Shown one piece after another: positions 35,601 through 46,757 of a DNA stretch of 64,000 bases. The position numbers and the translations under genes were made by a program. The notes beneath the pieces were generated by a model. The model was not told where the DNA came from. It saw only the letters and a list, made by a program, of their open reading frames with translations, and did not search any database. Position 1 is the first letter of the stretch. Every line of letters begins with the position of its first letter. Source of the stretch: Urechis unicinctus (Eukaryota; Annelida; Polychaeta; Xenopneusta; Urechidae); the NCBI GenBank assembly GCA_034190875.2, contig CM067350.1, positions 24,581,368 through 24,645,367 on the forward strand. Reading direction: 5' to 3'.

Positions 35601-38600
35601 TTTTGTCACATACAACAAGGTATTGTTACAATTTTACATACAGACATTTTCTTATTTGACAGTGACATGAACCAAACAATACCTTGTAAAAGAGTTGTGA
35701 ATTTGTATTGCCATATATGGTCATTCCCTTATAAGGCAGGGGATGACTTATGCTTAGTCTTTCCAAATTATTTGTTTGAAAACATGAATACATCACTAAT
35801 ACATAACAGTAAATACAAATCACCATATGACATATTTGCAGGTCACGTGGGCGCTCCCACCCTGGGACTGAGTTATGTAATAACTATTTTCAGGTGGGAG
35901 ATAAGAGAGGACACCTGACCTTAACATCAATCGACCTTCACATAAATCTTGTTACATTCACATGTGATGTAACGTGTCATTAAGGTGCCATATCTCCGTC
36001 ATTCATGATTGTATGTTTTTTAATCAATGGGTAGCCCATTCTATTCTAAACAAATAACTAATTACATGTAGTTGTGAATTCTTGATAGTTTTCTCATAAA
36101 CCAAGCTGAAAGAAAAGTTGTGGCAAGAAAATGAAAGCAAAATTTAAAAATATATTGCCAGGATTTGATCACCAGCCTCTAGCATGGCAGGCTAACGCTA
36201 CGCCATGCTGTTCTATATAGTTTTAAGTTTACCTTTTTTATATACTACAAGAAGTACACACAAAGGATAAAACCCTTCCTGCATCATAACTTTGAGCTCG
36301 TCAGTATGTTCAGTATTACTCAACTGATGATGACAATGGAGATTAAGATGACGATGGTGGTGTTCATCATGATGGTTATCATGGTTATGGTTGCAATGAT
36401 GATGATGGTGATAATAATGGCTATAGTGCAAATGATGGCTATGATGATAGTGATTAAAATCATGATCATCATTGTCATGATGTCAATGATGATAGTATAA
36501 TGATGATAATAAATATGATGTAGATGGTGTTTATGATGATAATCATGATGATGATGATGTTCATTATTATAATGATGATGGCATACTCGGCCAAGTTTCT
36601 CCATTGGAAAATGGACCTCTTGCCTTGTATTCTGATCTGTTACACTGTTTCTTTTTTCCTTTGTTCCCATATCCTCAACCAAGTGATATGCTCTTTGCCA
36701 TTAATCAGTTGGTCACGTTGCAGTTAACCAGTTAGCAGTACATACAGCAAACATAACTTCATCACAATTTCTTATCTGCTGTCACAGGCACTAAGGCACA
36801 ATTTCTTCAAAGTAGGACAAAACTTGGGATCTGTGCCTCAATCGAGTCAAATACAAGCCCGACCACAGTTTGAATCGGCTGCTCCGGCCCCAAGACAGCC
36901 ATCGTATGCTTCCAACAAGCTGTCGGATGGTGGTAAAGCCTCCCCTCATCTTCCAAATGTGGACCAGTTTGCTCAGACAAAACCTGCTGCTTCTCCCATA
37001 AAACTTTCCCCTACAAACACAGACAACAAACAGGTCAAAAATCTTATTCAGTAGTCTTTCATGGAAGCAGAAAGGCTGAAATTATCAATGGAGGAATTAA
37101 AGTGCTTGTAGGCTGCTATTTACTGATCGCCTTATATGATGTTATATTTTTGGCTTCAAATTTATTCAACATTATTTTTTGTATAAATCTCCCCAGGGTT
37201 CCCCGTTCTCACAAAACAATGCCTCCAAGAAGAGTGGTCGGCGTCGGTGGGGTGCCACCGACTCCCTGGACGACTGGGACGACTTTGATATGGGCATGAG
37301 CTTCAACAAGAAACCGGCCCCTGTTCACAATCAAATTAACAAATCCAAGATTACCAGCACGAGGAAACCCACTGATGATGATGACGATTTCTTTATGTAA
37401 GTCAAAAGTTCACATTTATCTAAAAAGTATCTCTATCTTCTTTATTGTTTTACTGACTACTAGGTTTAGGAACAATATACATAAATGTTTGATTAACACA
37501 TCATCTTTTTCGTTTTGTCAATCAAAATCATATGTCAAATATATGACTAATTCTGGCGACACATACAGGATCAATTTTCTTTTTATGATGGTGGTTGATG
37601 GGAATGATGGTGCTCTGATACATCTCCATGGTAACTTTTTATGTTTATATTTATAGGTCATCATTTGGAGGTAACAAGAAGCAGGCCATGAAACCCGTTG
37701 CTGCTAACAACGCTGCTAACACCAGGAAGAAATCGGTCTATGAAGACGAGGACATTTTCTCGTGAGGATGTTTATTTCACTTGTTGTGTCTGTCACAGAT
37801 GATGCAGTTCATTGCTGTTTCCAATATCTATAGAACTATATGGCAGCATGCTGTGTTTTGATTTTCAACCTGTGAATGCCCTAGTGTCATAATGATTGGC
37901 AACAAGTGTTAATTTCGCATGTAGGGAATGATAAATGCCTTGTTATTGTTCATCCACAAGTCAACAGAGATAAATGTGTCATTTTCAAGAGTTACCATGA
38001 CATTCGATATCAAGACCTTTGTTCTGACAGATCGTATGGCAACAAAGTTTCAACGTTACCCAAGATCCAGCCGTCGGGGAGCAATGTAGGTAGGATCAGC
38101 TCTGGTCGATCATCAGCATCATCAGCCAAACAACTCTACATGAGCAAGTCTAGATATATGCCTGGTAAGATCAATGGGCCGCAATGGATGTCCAAATATG
38201 CCACAAAACACTCAGCGCCATGTAATATCCATGAAGATACATATGAACACATACATACACACGAACATATGAACACATACATACGTACGTACGTACTTAC
38301 ATATGTACGTACATACGTACATACATACATACGTACATACATATGTACGTACGTACGTAACGTGCGTGCACACACATACATACATACATTCACACATGCG
38401 TACATCTCTTCCAACAATAATCAGGCATAATGTACAGTTTAAAAAAATGTCAACTGACACTTCCAGTATAAATGATTAAAAAAGAATTATTCTAGAATTG
38501 TAAAGAAACGACTTCAAATCAAAATTATTAATATAATAAAATATATTTTCAAAATGATATTTGCTGACTTATTCAGCACACAGTTTGGAATGGTATAAAT

Positions 38601-40393
38601 TTAGAGGTTATATATTACCCTTTTTGTGTTGTGTATGATAAAGAAAAGATGAAGTACAAATCTAGAAATACTTTGTGTTACTTCAAACAGGGAAAGCAAT
38701 CGGGAGTGGTCAGAAAGAAGCAGTGCACAGCCCATCTTGGAACAAGCCAAGTCATGGAACCGGGAACATGAATCGTAACAAACCTCTTGGTAAACATCAC
38801 CTCTGTGGTACATTTGTTGTTGTAACAAATTCTCGTAACTGCCGTACCATGCACAAATCATAGTAAAACCCCTGGGTGAATATCCCCAAATCTGGATTCC
38901 ACTTGGTCTGTTGTTCTTGTTATGAGATGGGACATTTGTAATGAATTAATCCTAAAAGCCTGGGGAGGTGTTTGTAACCATGTATTGATTTTACTTTATG
39001 TTGTTGTCTGTCACAGCACCAATTAATACAAACAACACACCCAGCTATGTACCCTCGTTTACACAGAACTCATCTGGAGCCAATAAGAACAGTAGGTGGA
39101 TTTCAATGTAACCATGGTTACTGTAATTTAAATATTATCATTCCCCATTAAACTGACATAGAGCCAGGCTTTATTGAGTATGAAATAAATTTTGACTATT
39201 CAGTGTTGAATAAGTCTCCTTTGTGTAATGAATATTGTAAAATTCATCAAATACCTGTATTGATAATATGTTTTGATTGTCTTTGTATGTTCACATAGCC
39301 GTAGTTCTTCCATATGTAATATAGGTCTAGGTGTATTTGAAAGGCAAAATTATCTCCATCGAGTGTGGGCTAAATATAGCTGAATAATGTTATTAGTAAT
39401 TGCATCTAGGATCAGATTACCTGTATGGATGAATTATCGACTGACCATTGGTTGCTTGGCATTGTTCCTGTGTATGTTTCCATGATGTGATTGGGAACTT
39501 ATGCCATGGGGAAGACCGTTATGATCTCACCATCATGATCACTTTCTATGAATACATAGACAGCTTTATAATAATAGATTGTGATCATGTTTGTTGGATT
39601 ATAATGAGCTACCACTAGCACCTGTGCTCCATTCCATGTCCACACTAAGATATCATGCTTTACCTGTATATGTAGTTCTGCTGGCTTGTGACTGCTTGGC
39701 TGGTTTCAAAGTTTGGATATGACAATGAGTTGATAGTATGGCATGCTTGTTGCAGCATACCGAGCTGGGGGATGGAAGCGAGCAGAGCCAGCCCCGCTAG
39801 GCATCAACAAGCCTTCTGCGTCACGCCAGCCAGTCGCAGGCACTGGGCGAACCGACTGGGCAAACAAGTAACATCTATTCTGACTCCCTCAACAACATAC
39901 ATACCATTAAATTTCCAGTATGGCATTAAAATTTGGGTAAAACATTTCAACATGGCAGATGACCCTGCCGTCAAGATTTAAAAATCATGTATATATGACT
40001 TGCCCCCTCTTTAACTTCCGATTTTTGTATTCAAATTTCGCGACTTAAACTTGATATTTTATGGTACGCTAACAGGAAAGTGGGATTTGCACACTAATGA
40101 GACCCCCATTACTTGAATTGTGGATGTATCCAATTGAAATATACTGGTTTACAGCATAATCTTTTATGTTGAGAGGCTAACCCTAGATTTGCGCCACATT
40201 GTAATTATGCAAGGAAATATGTATATTTCACAAAGTAAGATCCTACCTGTCAACTGCAACCTCATCGGTAAACTAATGTAGTAGTCCCTACTTTTGAATA
40301 TGATCATCAAAATTAATTGATTTTGTTGTGATTATGTAAGTCTGATGTGTTTCCTTACTAACTGTCACTGTTTGTTTCAGGTACTTGAAATGA
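27694..40393 (+). CDS. CILK1/MAK: CILK1/MAK (RCK-family) ciliary protein kinase, complete
   Basis: Fifteen exons: 27694-27794, 28488-28542, 28775-28896, 29126-29205, 29683-29815, 31608-31779, 34767-34934, 36788-37033, 37197-37396, 37657-37761, 38031-38164, 38691-38789, 39017-39091, 39756-39867, 40381-40393. They total 1815 nt with every junction in phase: 604 residues plus TGA. The start MNRY and glycine loop GDGTYG (11-16), K33, HRDLKPEN (D125), DFG (143-145) and TDY (157-159) are at family positions. TDY marks MAK/CILK1/MOK kinases, which control cilium length and intraflagellar transport. The C-terminal tail has RRRWG...DDWDDFD and ends [11 protein letters not shown], as in the family. CILK1 and MAK cannot be separated; invertebrates often have one ancestral gene. 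Intron 1 uses a GC donor. Introns not listed separately show nothing notable. Confidence 0.95.
27795..27800 (+). other. GC-type 5' splice site of kinase intron 1
   Basis: Exon 1 must end at 27794 (phase 2, AA) to join the G at 28488 in frame as Lys before [10 protein letters not shown]. The donor is therefore GCAAGT, an optimal GC-AG donor. No GT within reach preserves the frame and the conserved protein. Confidence 0.8.
29330..29600. repeat. TCATCA-rich simple repeat
   Basis: Imperfect ATC/TCA trinucleotide repeats in kinase intron 4, just upstream of exon 5. The His-rich readings they produce are not genes. Confidence 0.85.
29850..30690. repeat. 21-bp minisatellite interrupted by a SINE-like insertion
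   Basis: Units related to CTATCTGGAGTGGTTCTGTCT recur from about 29850 to 30211 and resume at 30594-30690. The SINE-like element at 30212-30593 splits them. It lies in kinase intron 5. ORFs of up to 136 codons across it are by-products of the repeat. Confidence 0.8.
30212..30593 (+). repeat. SINE-like repeat, full-length copy in kinase intron
   Basis: It runs from CCCTGTGGGTCCGGGGGTAG to TGTGCCGTTAAACCCAATAC, followed by CTTACC repeats. It is the reverse complement of the 20230-20610 copy. The sense orientation is that of the kinase gene. Confidence 0.75.
30691..31607. other. Kinase intron 5, distal part: nothing recognised
   Basis: Apart from a short G run at 31454-31461 no repeat or coding motif was recognised. 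Confidence 0.5.
31780..32580. other. Kinase intron 6, proximal part: nothing recognised
   Basis: No coding motif, RNA gene or transposon end was recognised. The short ORFs here have no family resemblance. Confidence 0.5.
32582..32740. repeat. (TA)n microsatellite
   Basis: A nearly pure TA run of about 90 bp followed by interrupted TATG/TATA units. It lies in kinase intron 6. Confidence 0.95.
32741..33199. other. Kinase intron 6, middle part: nothing recognised
   Basis: No coding motif or repeat was recognised between the TA run and the 36-bp minisatellite. Confidence 0.5.
33200..34050. repeat. 36-bp minisatellite in kinase intron 6
   Basis: The unit, roughly TGTGTTTGCTAGAGTGTGTA plus GGTGGTGATAGTGGGT, is repeated more than 20 times. 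From 33529 the units are all 36 bp, so a 171-codon frame stays open with a 12-residue repeat (CLLECVGxDSG). This is a by-product of a period divisible by three in an intron. Confidence 0.9.
34372..34570. repeat. 33-bp tandem repeat, about 6 copies
   Basis: The unit AAGGCTGACAATATGTTCAG plus TAACATGCCCCAC is repeated about six times with very few differences. It lies shortly upstream of kinase exon 7. Confidence 0.93.
34659..34780 (+). repeat. 61-bp tandem duplication carrying the exon 7 splice acceptor
   Basis: TATACTTTTGCATCTTATTC through TATTTACAGTCGGAATG occurs twice, 61 bp apart. The downstream acceptor (AG at 34765-34766) gives the correct SEWAEGHK. The upstream copy (AG at 34704-34705) is followed by the first eight exon bases and then diverges; using it would add 61 nt and shift the frame. 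Confidence 0.9.
34977..35145. repeat. 22-bp tandem repeat, about 7 copies
   Basis: Unit GTGAACCTATGTCACCAGTC plus AT, with small differences, just inside kinase intron 7. Confidence 0.9.
35146..36309. other. Kinase intron 7: possible tRNA-derived fragment
   Basis: Mostly AT-rich without features. 36155-36225 on the minus strand reads TGGCGTAGCGTTAG, close to a pol III A box, followed about 30 nt later by TGATCAAATCC, close to a B box. A complete tRNA cloverleaf does not form convincingly, so this is at most a tRNA-derived relic. Confidence 0.35.
36310..36585. repeat. GATGAT-rich simple repeat
   Basis: Imperfect GAT/ATG trinucleotide repeats in kinase intron 7. The Met/Ile-rich readings are not genes. 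Confidence 0.88.
38236..38400. repeat. ACAT/ACGT tetranucleotide repeat
   Basis: Alternating CATA, CGTA and TACG tetramers in kinase intron 11 just after exon 11. Readings on both strands (Tyr/Val/Thr/His-rich) are artefacts. Confidence 0.88.
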
Positions 40394-41490
40394 AAAGAGA
40401 AGTAAGTTAGACTTGTGATAGCATTTCTCATCAGCTGCGACATTGCACAAGCTCACAGTGATGGCCTCCACACTGGGATTGCTGACCAGCATGTGCTTGC
40501 TACCTACCATGACAATATAGTCTGCGACATTGAATCCTGATCAAATCGGTCACCTGTACTCAAACGTGATGCACAACCAACCTGCATTTTTGATATCCCA
40601 TCCCCCATTTAGCTGTAGCGTTACAAATGAATACAACATTACATGGTATTTTATAAGGGTGACCAGTTAATCTTTAATGAATTAATTATTTGATCAACAG
40701 CATTGTGTATGTGGAGTGTTTCAGTATTTCATGGAGTTAAGTAAACTTAAATCATAACAAATTTGAGCTTATTTTGTTATGTGTTAAGCGCAAGCTTTAT
40801 GTCCGTCTATGGGTGCCTTATCAAGGTGTACAAGAGTATTTGTTATAATTTTTACTCTGGCAGACACGAGATGCATAATATGTATTGTGTCTGTCTGTCT
40901 GATATTATGTGGTTGATCACAAATTTTATTGATTTATTGGGTTCAGTTTATTATGGTGGAGTGAGTGCTACACAATTTGATGCAGCTTAATTATGTTGAC
41001 TTAGGCCACATTAAAATAACTCACAGAACATTGATGTGGACTTAAGTCACATAACAGCTGAATTATGACTTTTTCCACATTGAAATAACTCCCAGACCAT
41101 TGATGTGGACTTATACAAATTCTTTTTTTATTCAACCCTTTGAAGGAAAGCAATACAGGGCGCCTATAACACCTGTGCTGTCAATACCTGAATGCATGTG
41201 TTGTTCATGAGAAGCATTTGTGAGCCATGCAGTGGTGTGAATATTGCTCTCTTGTTTAAGTTTTCAACGGTCAACAGTACAGTATCTAGATATTTACCAT
41301 GTGTTATTTTATCCTTGGCAGTGAGCTAACTGCCGACTATCTGTGATGCAAAGCATTGGTACTCAATTGTAAAAAATGATCACTGTAAAGTATATATATA
41401 TATATGTGTTTACAATTTTCACTTGCTGTTGTATATACAACAATGTTCTCAATTGTTAAATCAAATAAATAATTTTCACATCAATGTATT
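40394..41490 (+). other. Probable 3' UTR of the kinase gene
   Basis: No ORF follows the stop at 40391-40393. The first good polyadenylation signal noted in an AT-rich context is AATAAA at 41464-41469. A short (TA)n stretch lies at 41392-41405. The actual cleavage site is not determined. Confidence 0.45.
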
Positions 41491-41744
41491 TTGATATCAC
41501 TAGAAATGGTTACCTAAATTGAACAATATCCTTTTGTTGATATGTGGGGAATGCAAAACAAATTACTACATTGGTTCTACTGTGTAAGGGAACCCCCTGT
41601 CTGTGGGAGAGATGTCCAATAGGGTACTAATGAGTCACTCGTTAATTTTCTCCATTAACAGCACAAGCAATCTAGTTGCTCAAACTATAAACTCTTTGGC
41701 GTAATACCAAGCATTGATTCATCCACATTTGCAATGACCTCATG

Positions 41745-42400
41745 TGATCATAGCGACCATGATAATTCATGGACATCCTGAATACAACGATAACAATGCC
41801 AATGGTCGTCCTGACTACAGGCACAGGGATTCGTATCAGAAGGTAGGTTGAAGATAGAAATATATATTTATCGATCTTACGATCCCGCTACTTCTAAAAA
41901 AACAGTAGTAGCGGGATCGTAAGATCGATTATATAAATCTTTCTCTCTTCGTTCTACGATCTATCGGGGGTCATAGATCGATAAATATATATATATATTT
42001 CTATCTTCAACCTACCTTCTGCTACGAATCCCTGTGACTACAGGCAATGACATTTCGCCTCCTGACAGCGTCCGCACTATTGACTACGTTCGATCTCTCA
42101 TATTCGCGCTGTACAGGAGAATATCAGATCGTCAACTTTCAGGTACGAGGTTACTTGTCTATACTGACTATGACTATAATGATCATCATGACTATAACGA
42201 CTATGATGGTCTTCCTGTCTAAAAGACTATGATGGCCATTCTGACTAAAAATGACTACGGTGGTCGATATGACTTCAACCTCATTGGTCATCCTCACTTG
42301 AATAATAACGATGATCATTCTGACTACAACGACTACGATGATCGTCCTGACCTAACAACTACAAAGTCGTCTTTACCACAGAGACTACGATGCGTCCAAT
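41745..42400. repeat. Degenerate GACTACAACGA-type minisatellite
   Basis: Imperfect units around TGACTAYAAYGACTAYGATG and TCGTCC recur on both sides of the foldback element. Asp/Tyr-rich readings in this stretch are artefacts of the repeat. Confidence 0.65.
41814..42044. mobile_element. Foldback MITE with 8-bp target duplication (hAT-like)
   Basis: The element is 41822-42036 (215 bp). Its ends, CACAGGGATTCGTATCAGAA and the reverse complement at the right (differing at one base), extend into arms of about 60 bp. ACTACAGG flanks it at 41814-41821 and 42037-42044. A second hairpin is nested inside: TACGATCCCGCTACT...AGTAGCGGGATCGTA around 41877-41925. The 8-bp duplication and CA-starting ends fit hAT. 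No coding capacity. Confidence 0.8.
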
Positions 42401-42795
42401 ACGGCCGCGGTCAGACCCAACTCCGCACCAGCTTTATAATCCACAACTGAGGCAGAACGTTAACGCTCATAGAAAAGCTCTGACCAATGTCATAGTGTCT
42501 GGGATACCTCTTCTGAGTCTCTGTCTGACGTCTGTCGTAACGCTATCTTGTCCACGCCGCTAACGTGTCCAAAGCAGAGTACATCATTTCCGTGATACAC
42601 CGTTCGTGTAAACAGTAAATGCTAAGATCGTATCAGTAGTATAGAGACTGGGGGTACGAGCGCAGTTTCCAAATTGACTCACATGAGCCAGCAGGTGGTG
42701 CGCTCACACCCTCCCCCCTCTATATCATACCATATGAGCCAGCCCTTCCATCCCCCCCCCATGGTCCAGGGCCACTAAAGAGGGCGACAGCAATG
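42401..42795. other. Left flank of Polinton copy B: no inverted repeat found
   Basis: A C-rich run lies at 42752-42760. No terminal inverted repeat matching the right end of the Polinton was recognised by eye, so the element border is not fixed. Confidence 0.45.
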
Positions 42796-42966
42796 TCAAC
42801 AATCTACACCAGGACCCTGAGGAATAAGCTCTTTAAACGACTCCAAAAGGTCCTCATACTTTGATTCCAAATCCCTCACCTCAATCTCAAGGTCCACCTT
42901 CTCCTCCCATATATGTTCCACATCTGTCCGCAGCTCGGCCACCACCATGTGTTCATCGGTGCTCAT
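42796..42966 (-). CDS. Small coiled-coil protein (56 aa), intact ORF
   Basis: ATG at 42966, stop TGA at 42798-42796. The product is acidic and helical, with LRTDVEHIWEEKVDLEIEV and LESKYEDLLESFKEL showing heptad-like hydrophobic spacing. No family was recognised. It begins 23 bases after the polymerase stop codon on the same strand, so it may be the last gene of the minus-strand block. Expression is unproven. Confidence 0.5.
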   Translation of the reverse strand: MSTDEHMVVAELRTDVEHIWEEKVDLEIEVRDLESKYEDLLESFKELIPQGPGVDC

Positions 42967-42989
42967 TCTATACCTCAGTCCTCATCTGT

Positions 42990-45900
42990 TCAATAGATCG
43001 ATGCGTGCCCATAGGCCAGAGTGTATACGCCCCCTGGAGCTATCCACCACTTTGAGTCAAAAGGGGAGAGAGACACCTTGTTAATGTGGAGCCCATATAT
43101 TTTGTGGCAGTCAATCCTGAGCATGTTCATTCCGTGGCGAAACTGCTTTTGGGCGAACAGCGACTCCACGTACTGAGCGTGCCGTAGATGCTTCTTCACC
43201 ACCACCTCCTTTACACCTTTTGCTTTTTTGATCTCATCCTGGCTCGACATCAAGATCGAGTACATCTTAGGGCGTAGACCAACATACTCCTTGATGGGCA
43301 CGCCGGCACACTCATCCTTCATCTTCCCGAGAACCTTCTCGTTCACACTGCTGTAGAGGCTACGGGAGGGATGAAAATTACTAGTGTCAAAGAGATGGGC
43401 ATCTTCCTTCATGTCAGCATACACGTCAGGCGTGCGTATCTCCATAAGCAGAGAATCCGTATCCGTGTACAACAAGCCAAGGTTCTTGCCGTATCTGGGC
43501 TTCATGGTATTGTAATAAAAGTCGTACATCAGGTGTTTGGAAAGGTCGAGTATACACATACCCACATACACCGGGCGGTTCAGTACCAGGTGAGTCTTGT
43601 GCATGTGCAGAGCAACCAGGTCATCATCAAACACCTGATGACCCGCGTAGGCGGGACTTGCGATAAGCCTACGCATTCTTTCTTCTTCCGTAGAGCGCAC
43701 AATCTTGACATTGACCCGCCTGCGGAGGTTCTCCATGGTCTTGCCGAACACAGAGTTATTCATAAGCTTATACAGGTCCTTCTCAAAGTCGCTGGTGGCC
43801 ACCTTACGCAGATCCGTATTCATCCGAATGTAAGGCTCCATCCAGGGGCTCTGATCAAAGACTAGTGCACGATGGATCTTGGTAAGTCTCATCCCCAAAG
43901 ACAGATACAGCTTGAGGTTCCTGTAGTGCACCGCATACTTCTCCTTATTCCGCAGGTTTGGCACCAGCTTTTCAACCTCACCCAAGGTGCCACCCAACTC
44001 GCCCAGGAGGTTCTTCTGATAGTTCGACAACCAGTCGTTTTCTACAAGAAGCTGCTCCGGAGCCAGCGGGTAGTCGTTGTGCTCGTCATGAAGAGCAGTA
44101 GGATACTCCAAGTCAACATCAAGTATGCATCCAGTCTCAGCATCATCTGGGGGTGGTCCTGTATCTGTAGATCCTCTGGCCGAGCCACCCACTCAATACC
44201 CGCAGTTGGCAAAGGCTGACTCATAGCCCACCCATACAAATTGTTAGCATCAAGGTACTGGATGTAGCTCGTTGGTTTATCCTGGTCAAAGTCATCCACT
44301 AGCGGGTTATTGGCCTTAGCGTGGCGGCGCGACACCATGCTTATACCACCACGTAGACCTTTCTCAATGAACAGGTGCTTGTCATAGTCGGTGAGTATCT
44401 CGAGTTCCACGCCTGTGCTCTTAAGCAAAGCATCCCACGACAAACCGGGGCTGGTATAGTAGTGAGCCGGATCCAAACCGTACTGCTTAAGACAGGTCTT
44501 GCGGAACACCTCAAACACATCAGCCAGGAGCAGTACATCTGTCCGCAGGTACAGGTCATGGTAGTCACCCATATTCTTACACCCGAACACGCTCCAGACC
44601 TTTTGTGCGTGTACGTAGTCTTCAGCAGATATACCCTCTTCAGAGAGCTTGCTGTAGAACTTCTGGATTGGCGGCAGAGGGGAATCAAACTTATCCCAGC
44701 TGTCCATGAACTCATAGGGGAAGACTCCCTTACGCAACAGCAACCGCCGCTTCATCTGGTCTGGCTCATATTCCGCCGTCACAGCAAAGGCATCTGGGTT
44801 GTTTGCAGACACCAGCTTATCAAGCGAGGCCAGGAAGAACTGTGCACTGTCAATGAAGCGCAACTGGCCAAGCGACAGGGAAATATATTTCTCCATGTTG
44901 TTGGGATACAGTTGATGTTCCCCTCCACTTTGCTTATACCCTGCATCAAGAGATGGGAGTCATAGCCCCGCAGGTTATGGAACACCACAGGGATGGGTGT
45001 TGTCTTGGGACTCAGCCGAAGTTTCAGGTTGCACACGTTATGGGCTGGCCCTCTGTACAAGCCTGTTATATGGCAGTGATCGCAGACATTTTTTCTTACA
45101 CACGTGACAGTGGGTTGCAGCCTTATGTGCCCTTCTATCCTCCTGAGTCATCCGCATAGGGACAGGCTTGGACAGAACTGCTTTGTTCTTTTGCTCCTCC
45201 TGCTGCATAGCCTGTAAGAACTTCTCCACAGCATCGCTTCCTCTGTAAACCACAGGGGGTTCGGTCTTACCGTCACAACGAACAACCACATAGCCGTAGC
45301 CGCATCCTTGGTGTTCCTGCGTTCTCTGCGTGTTGCTCTTACCAGGATTAAGCGCAGGACCCGGAAGCTTCACTGTGAGCACCTCAAAGTCAGCATAGAT
45401 GACGTAGGGTGCAGCTAGCTGTTTCTGCCAGTTCTGGAAGGATAATATGTTCCTCCCTTCCTCAGGCATATCCACTCGCACAGCAGTTTGCCCTATCCCC
45501 ATGCACTTAGGCTTATGCACCAGGAGCAGACCCTCTGAGGTATATCCATGCAGACATAGCTCACAGAAGAACTTGCGCTCTTTATGTTTGGTCTGGTCAT
45601 ACAGCAAGCGGTTCAGGTCTTTAATTTGCGTGTAATGAAACTTGCCGTCCTTCTCAATCAACATGAGGTTTATACGAGTACTAGAGTGCTTACTGATGCG
45701 GTGTACGATAGTGGTTTTTCCATCCCAGCCAAAAACGTTCAAGGCTAGGTTAGCATGCTTTTCTATCTTCTCAACATGCGACACTGGTGTAGGATATTCT
45801 ACACCTGCACCCTCAAGCAGATTCAAAAGCCACTGAATGTTATATTTTGATGGTCGCTGTGGGTCCTTGGCTACCGGGTGCAGAGCGGCTACAATAGCCC

Positions 45901-46646
45901 ATAGAATGCAGAAGTCGTCCCAGTTCTTTACATTTATGATGGCCTGCTTAGCCGCCAGCGCAGCCGGAAGTTGCAGGTAGGAGCCACCCTTCAACGGTTG
46001 GTAGTTGGCAATATCAATTCACAGAGTTGTGATCGCCTCAAACTCCCAGCCAGAACCTTGGCTGGTCCACTTCTCCAATCGTTCTTGGATATTAACAACA
46101 CCCTGGTCCAGCGCAACGTCCAGATCTTCTGATGAGAGAACCACCTGCTGTTTATTACGCAACACGCTCAACATACTCAGTGCTGTCATCATCGGCGTGC
46201 TTGGAGAGTCTTACCTTAAGGGCAAACTGACACTTGATTCCACCTAGCTCTTCCAGCTCACCAGTCAAAACTTTATGCATCTTCCGACGCATACCCTTAA
46301 AGAACATCATAAGGTCCGAGCTAAGGGGGTGAGACTCAGGAACGTTCATCACCCATCCACGCATATAGTTTTTAACAGCCCACTTAGTCTTCTTGAAGGC
46401 AAGACGTGCTGTGGGGACATGTCTGCGTGGTGCAGGGACTGGTCTGCATGGGGCAGGGACTGGTCTGCGTGGGGCAGCAGTGGGGACAGGGGTGCGTGTC
46501 ATCCCAGCCCTGAATCTAGCCAACATCTCCTTGTATGTACGGTCATATTCATTACGCACTTGGAGTGCTTTGAGTGCAACCTTAGAGTGTGGATAAGGTG
46601 GCTTAAAACCGTGAATTGAAACATAATCGTTTTGGGCTTGAGTCAT
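42990..46646 (-). pseudogene. PolB: Protein-primed family B DNA polymerase
   Basis: The minus-strand reading begins at ATG 46646, has a basic, proline/arginine-rich N-terminal region and continues through four frame changes to a stop at 42990. Exonuclease motifs: YADFEVL (Exo I), FHNLRGYDSHLL (Exo II), LRTDVLLLADVFE (Exo III region). Polymerase motifs: YLDANNLYGWAMSQ (A), KLMNNSVFGKTMENLRRR (B), YTDTDSLL (C). A CxxC zinc-binding element lies just before Exo II. Frame breaks are near 46150, 45090 (T6 on the plus strand), 44890 and 44150 (G5); a TGA lies near 46020. The total span of about 1,200 residues matches Polinton polymerases. It would replicate the linear element genome. Confidence 0.9.
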
Positions 46647-46757
46647 GTTTACTATACATTTCCATTAGTCTAAAAGGAAGTTTTGTGATACACAAAGACA
46701 ACAACTATACAGTGAGCGGACTTTGCCCTTGCTAGCAGCACCACAAGATTTCTATTT

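Noticed and set aside
36813-37054. Kinase reading ending at a stop after NKQVKNLIQ
   Set aside because: This is read-through past the donor at 37034; splicing to 37197 keeps phase and gives the conserved tail.
39688-39981. 97-codon ORF over kinase exon 14
   Set aside because: It is a shifted frame; the in-phase frame gives the family C-terminus [11 protein letters not shown] after splicing to 40381.
42034-42450. Asp/Tyr/Asn-rich ORFs suggesting a repetitive protein
   Set aside because: They come from degenerate GACTACAACGA repeats flanking the foldback MITE, with stops between units.
43371-44965. Plus-strand ORFs of 115-196 codons
   Set aside because: Shadows of the minus-strand polymerase, whose motifs are unambiguous.
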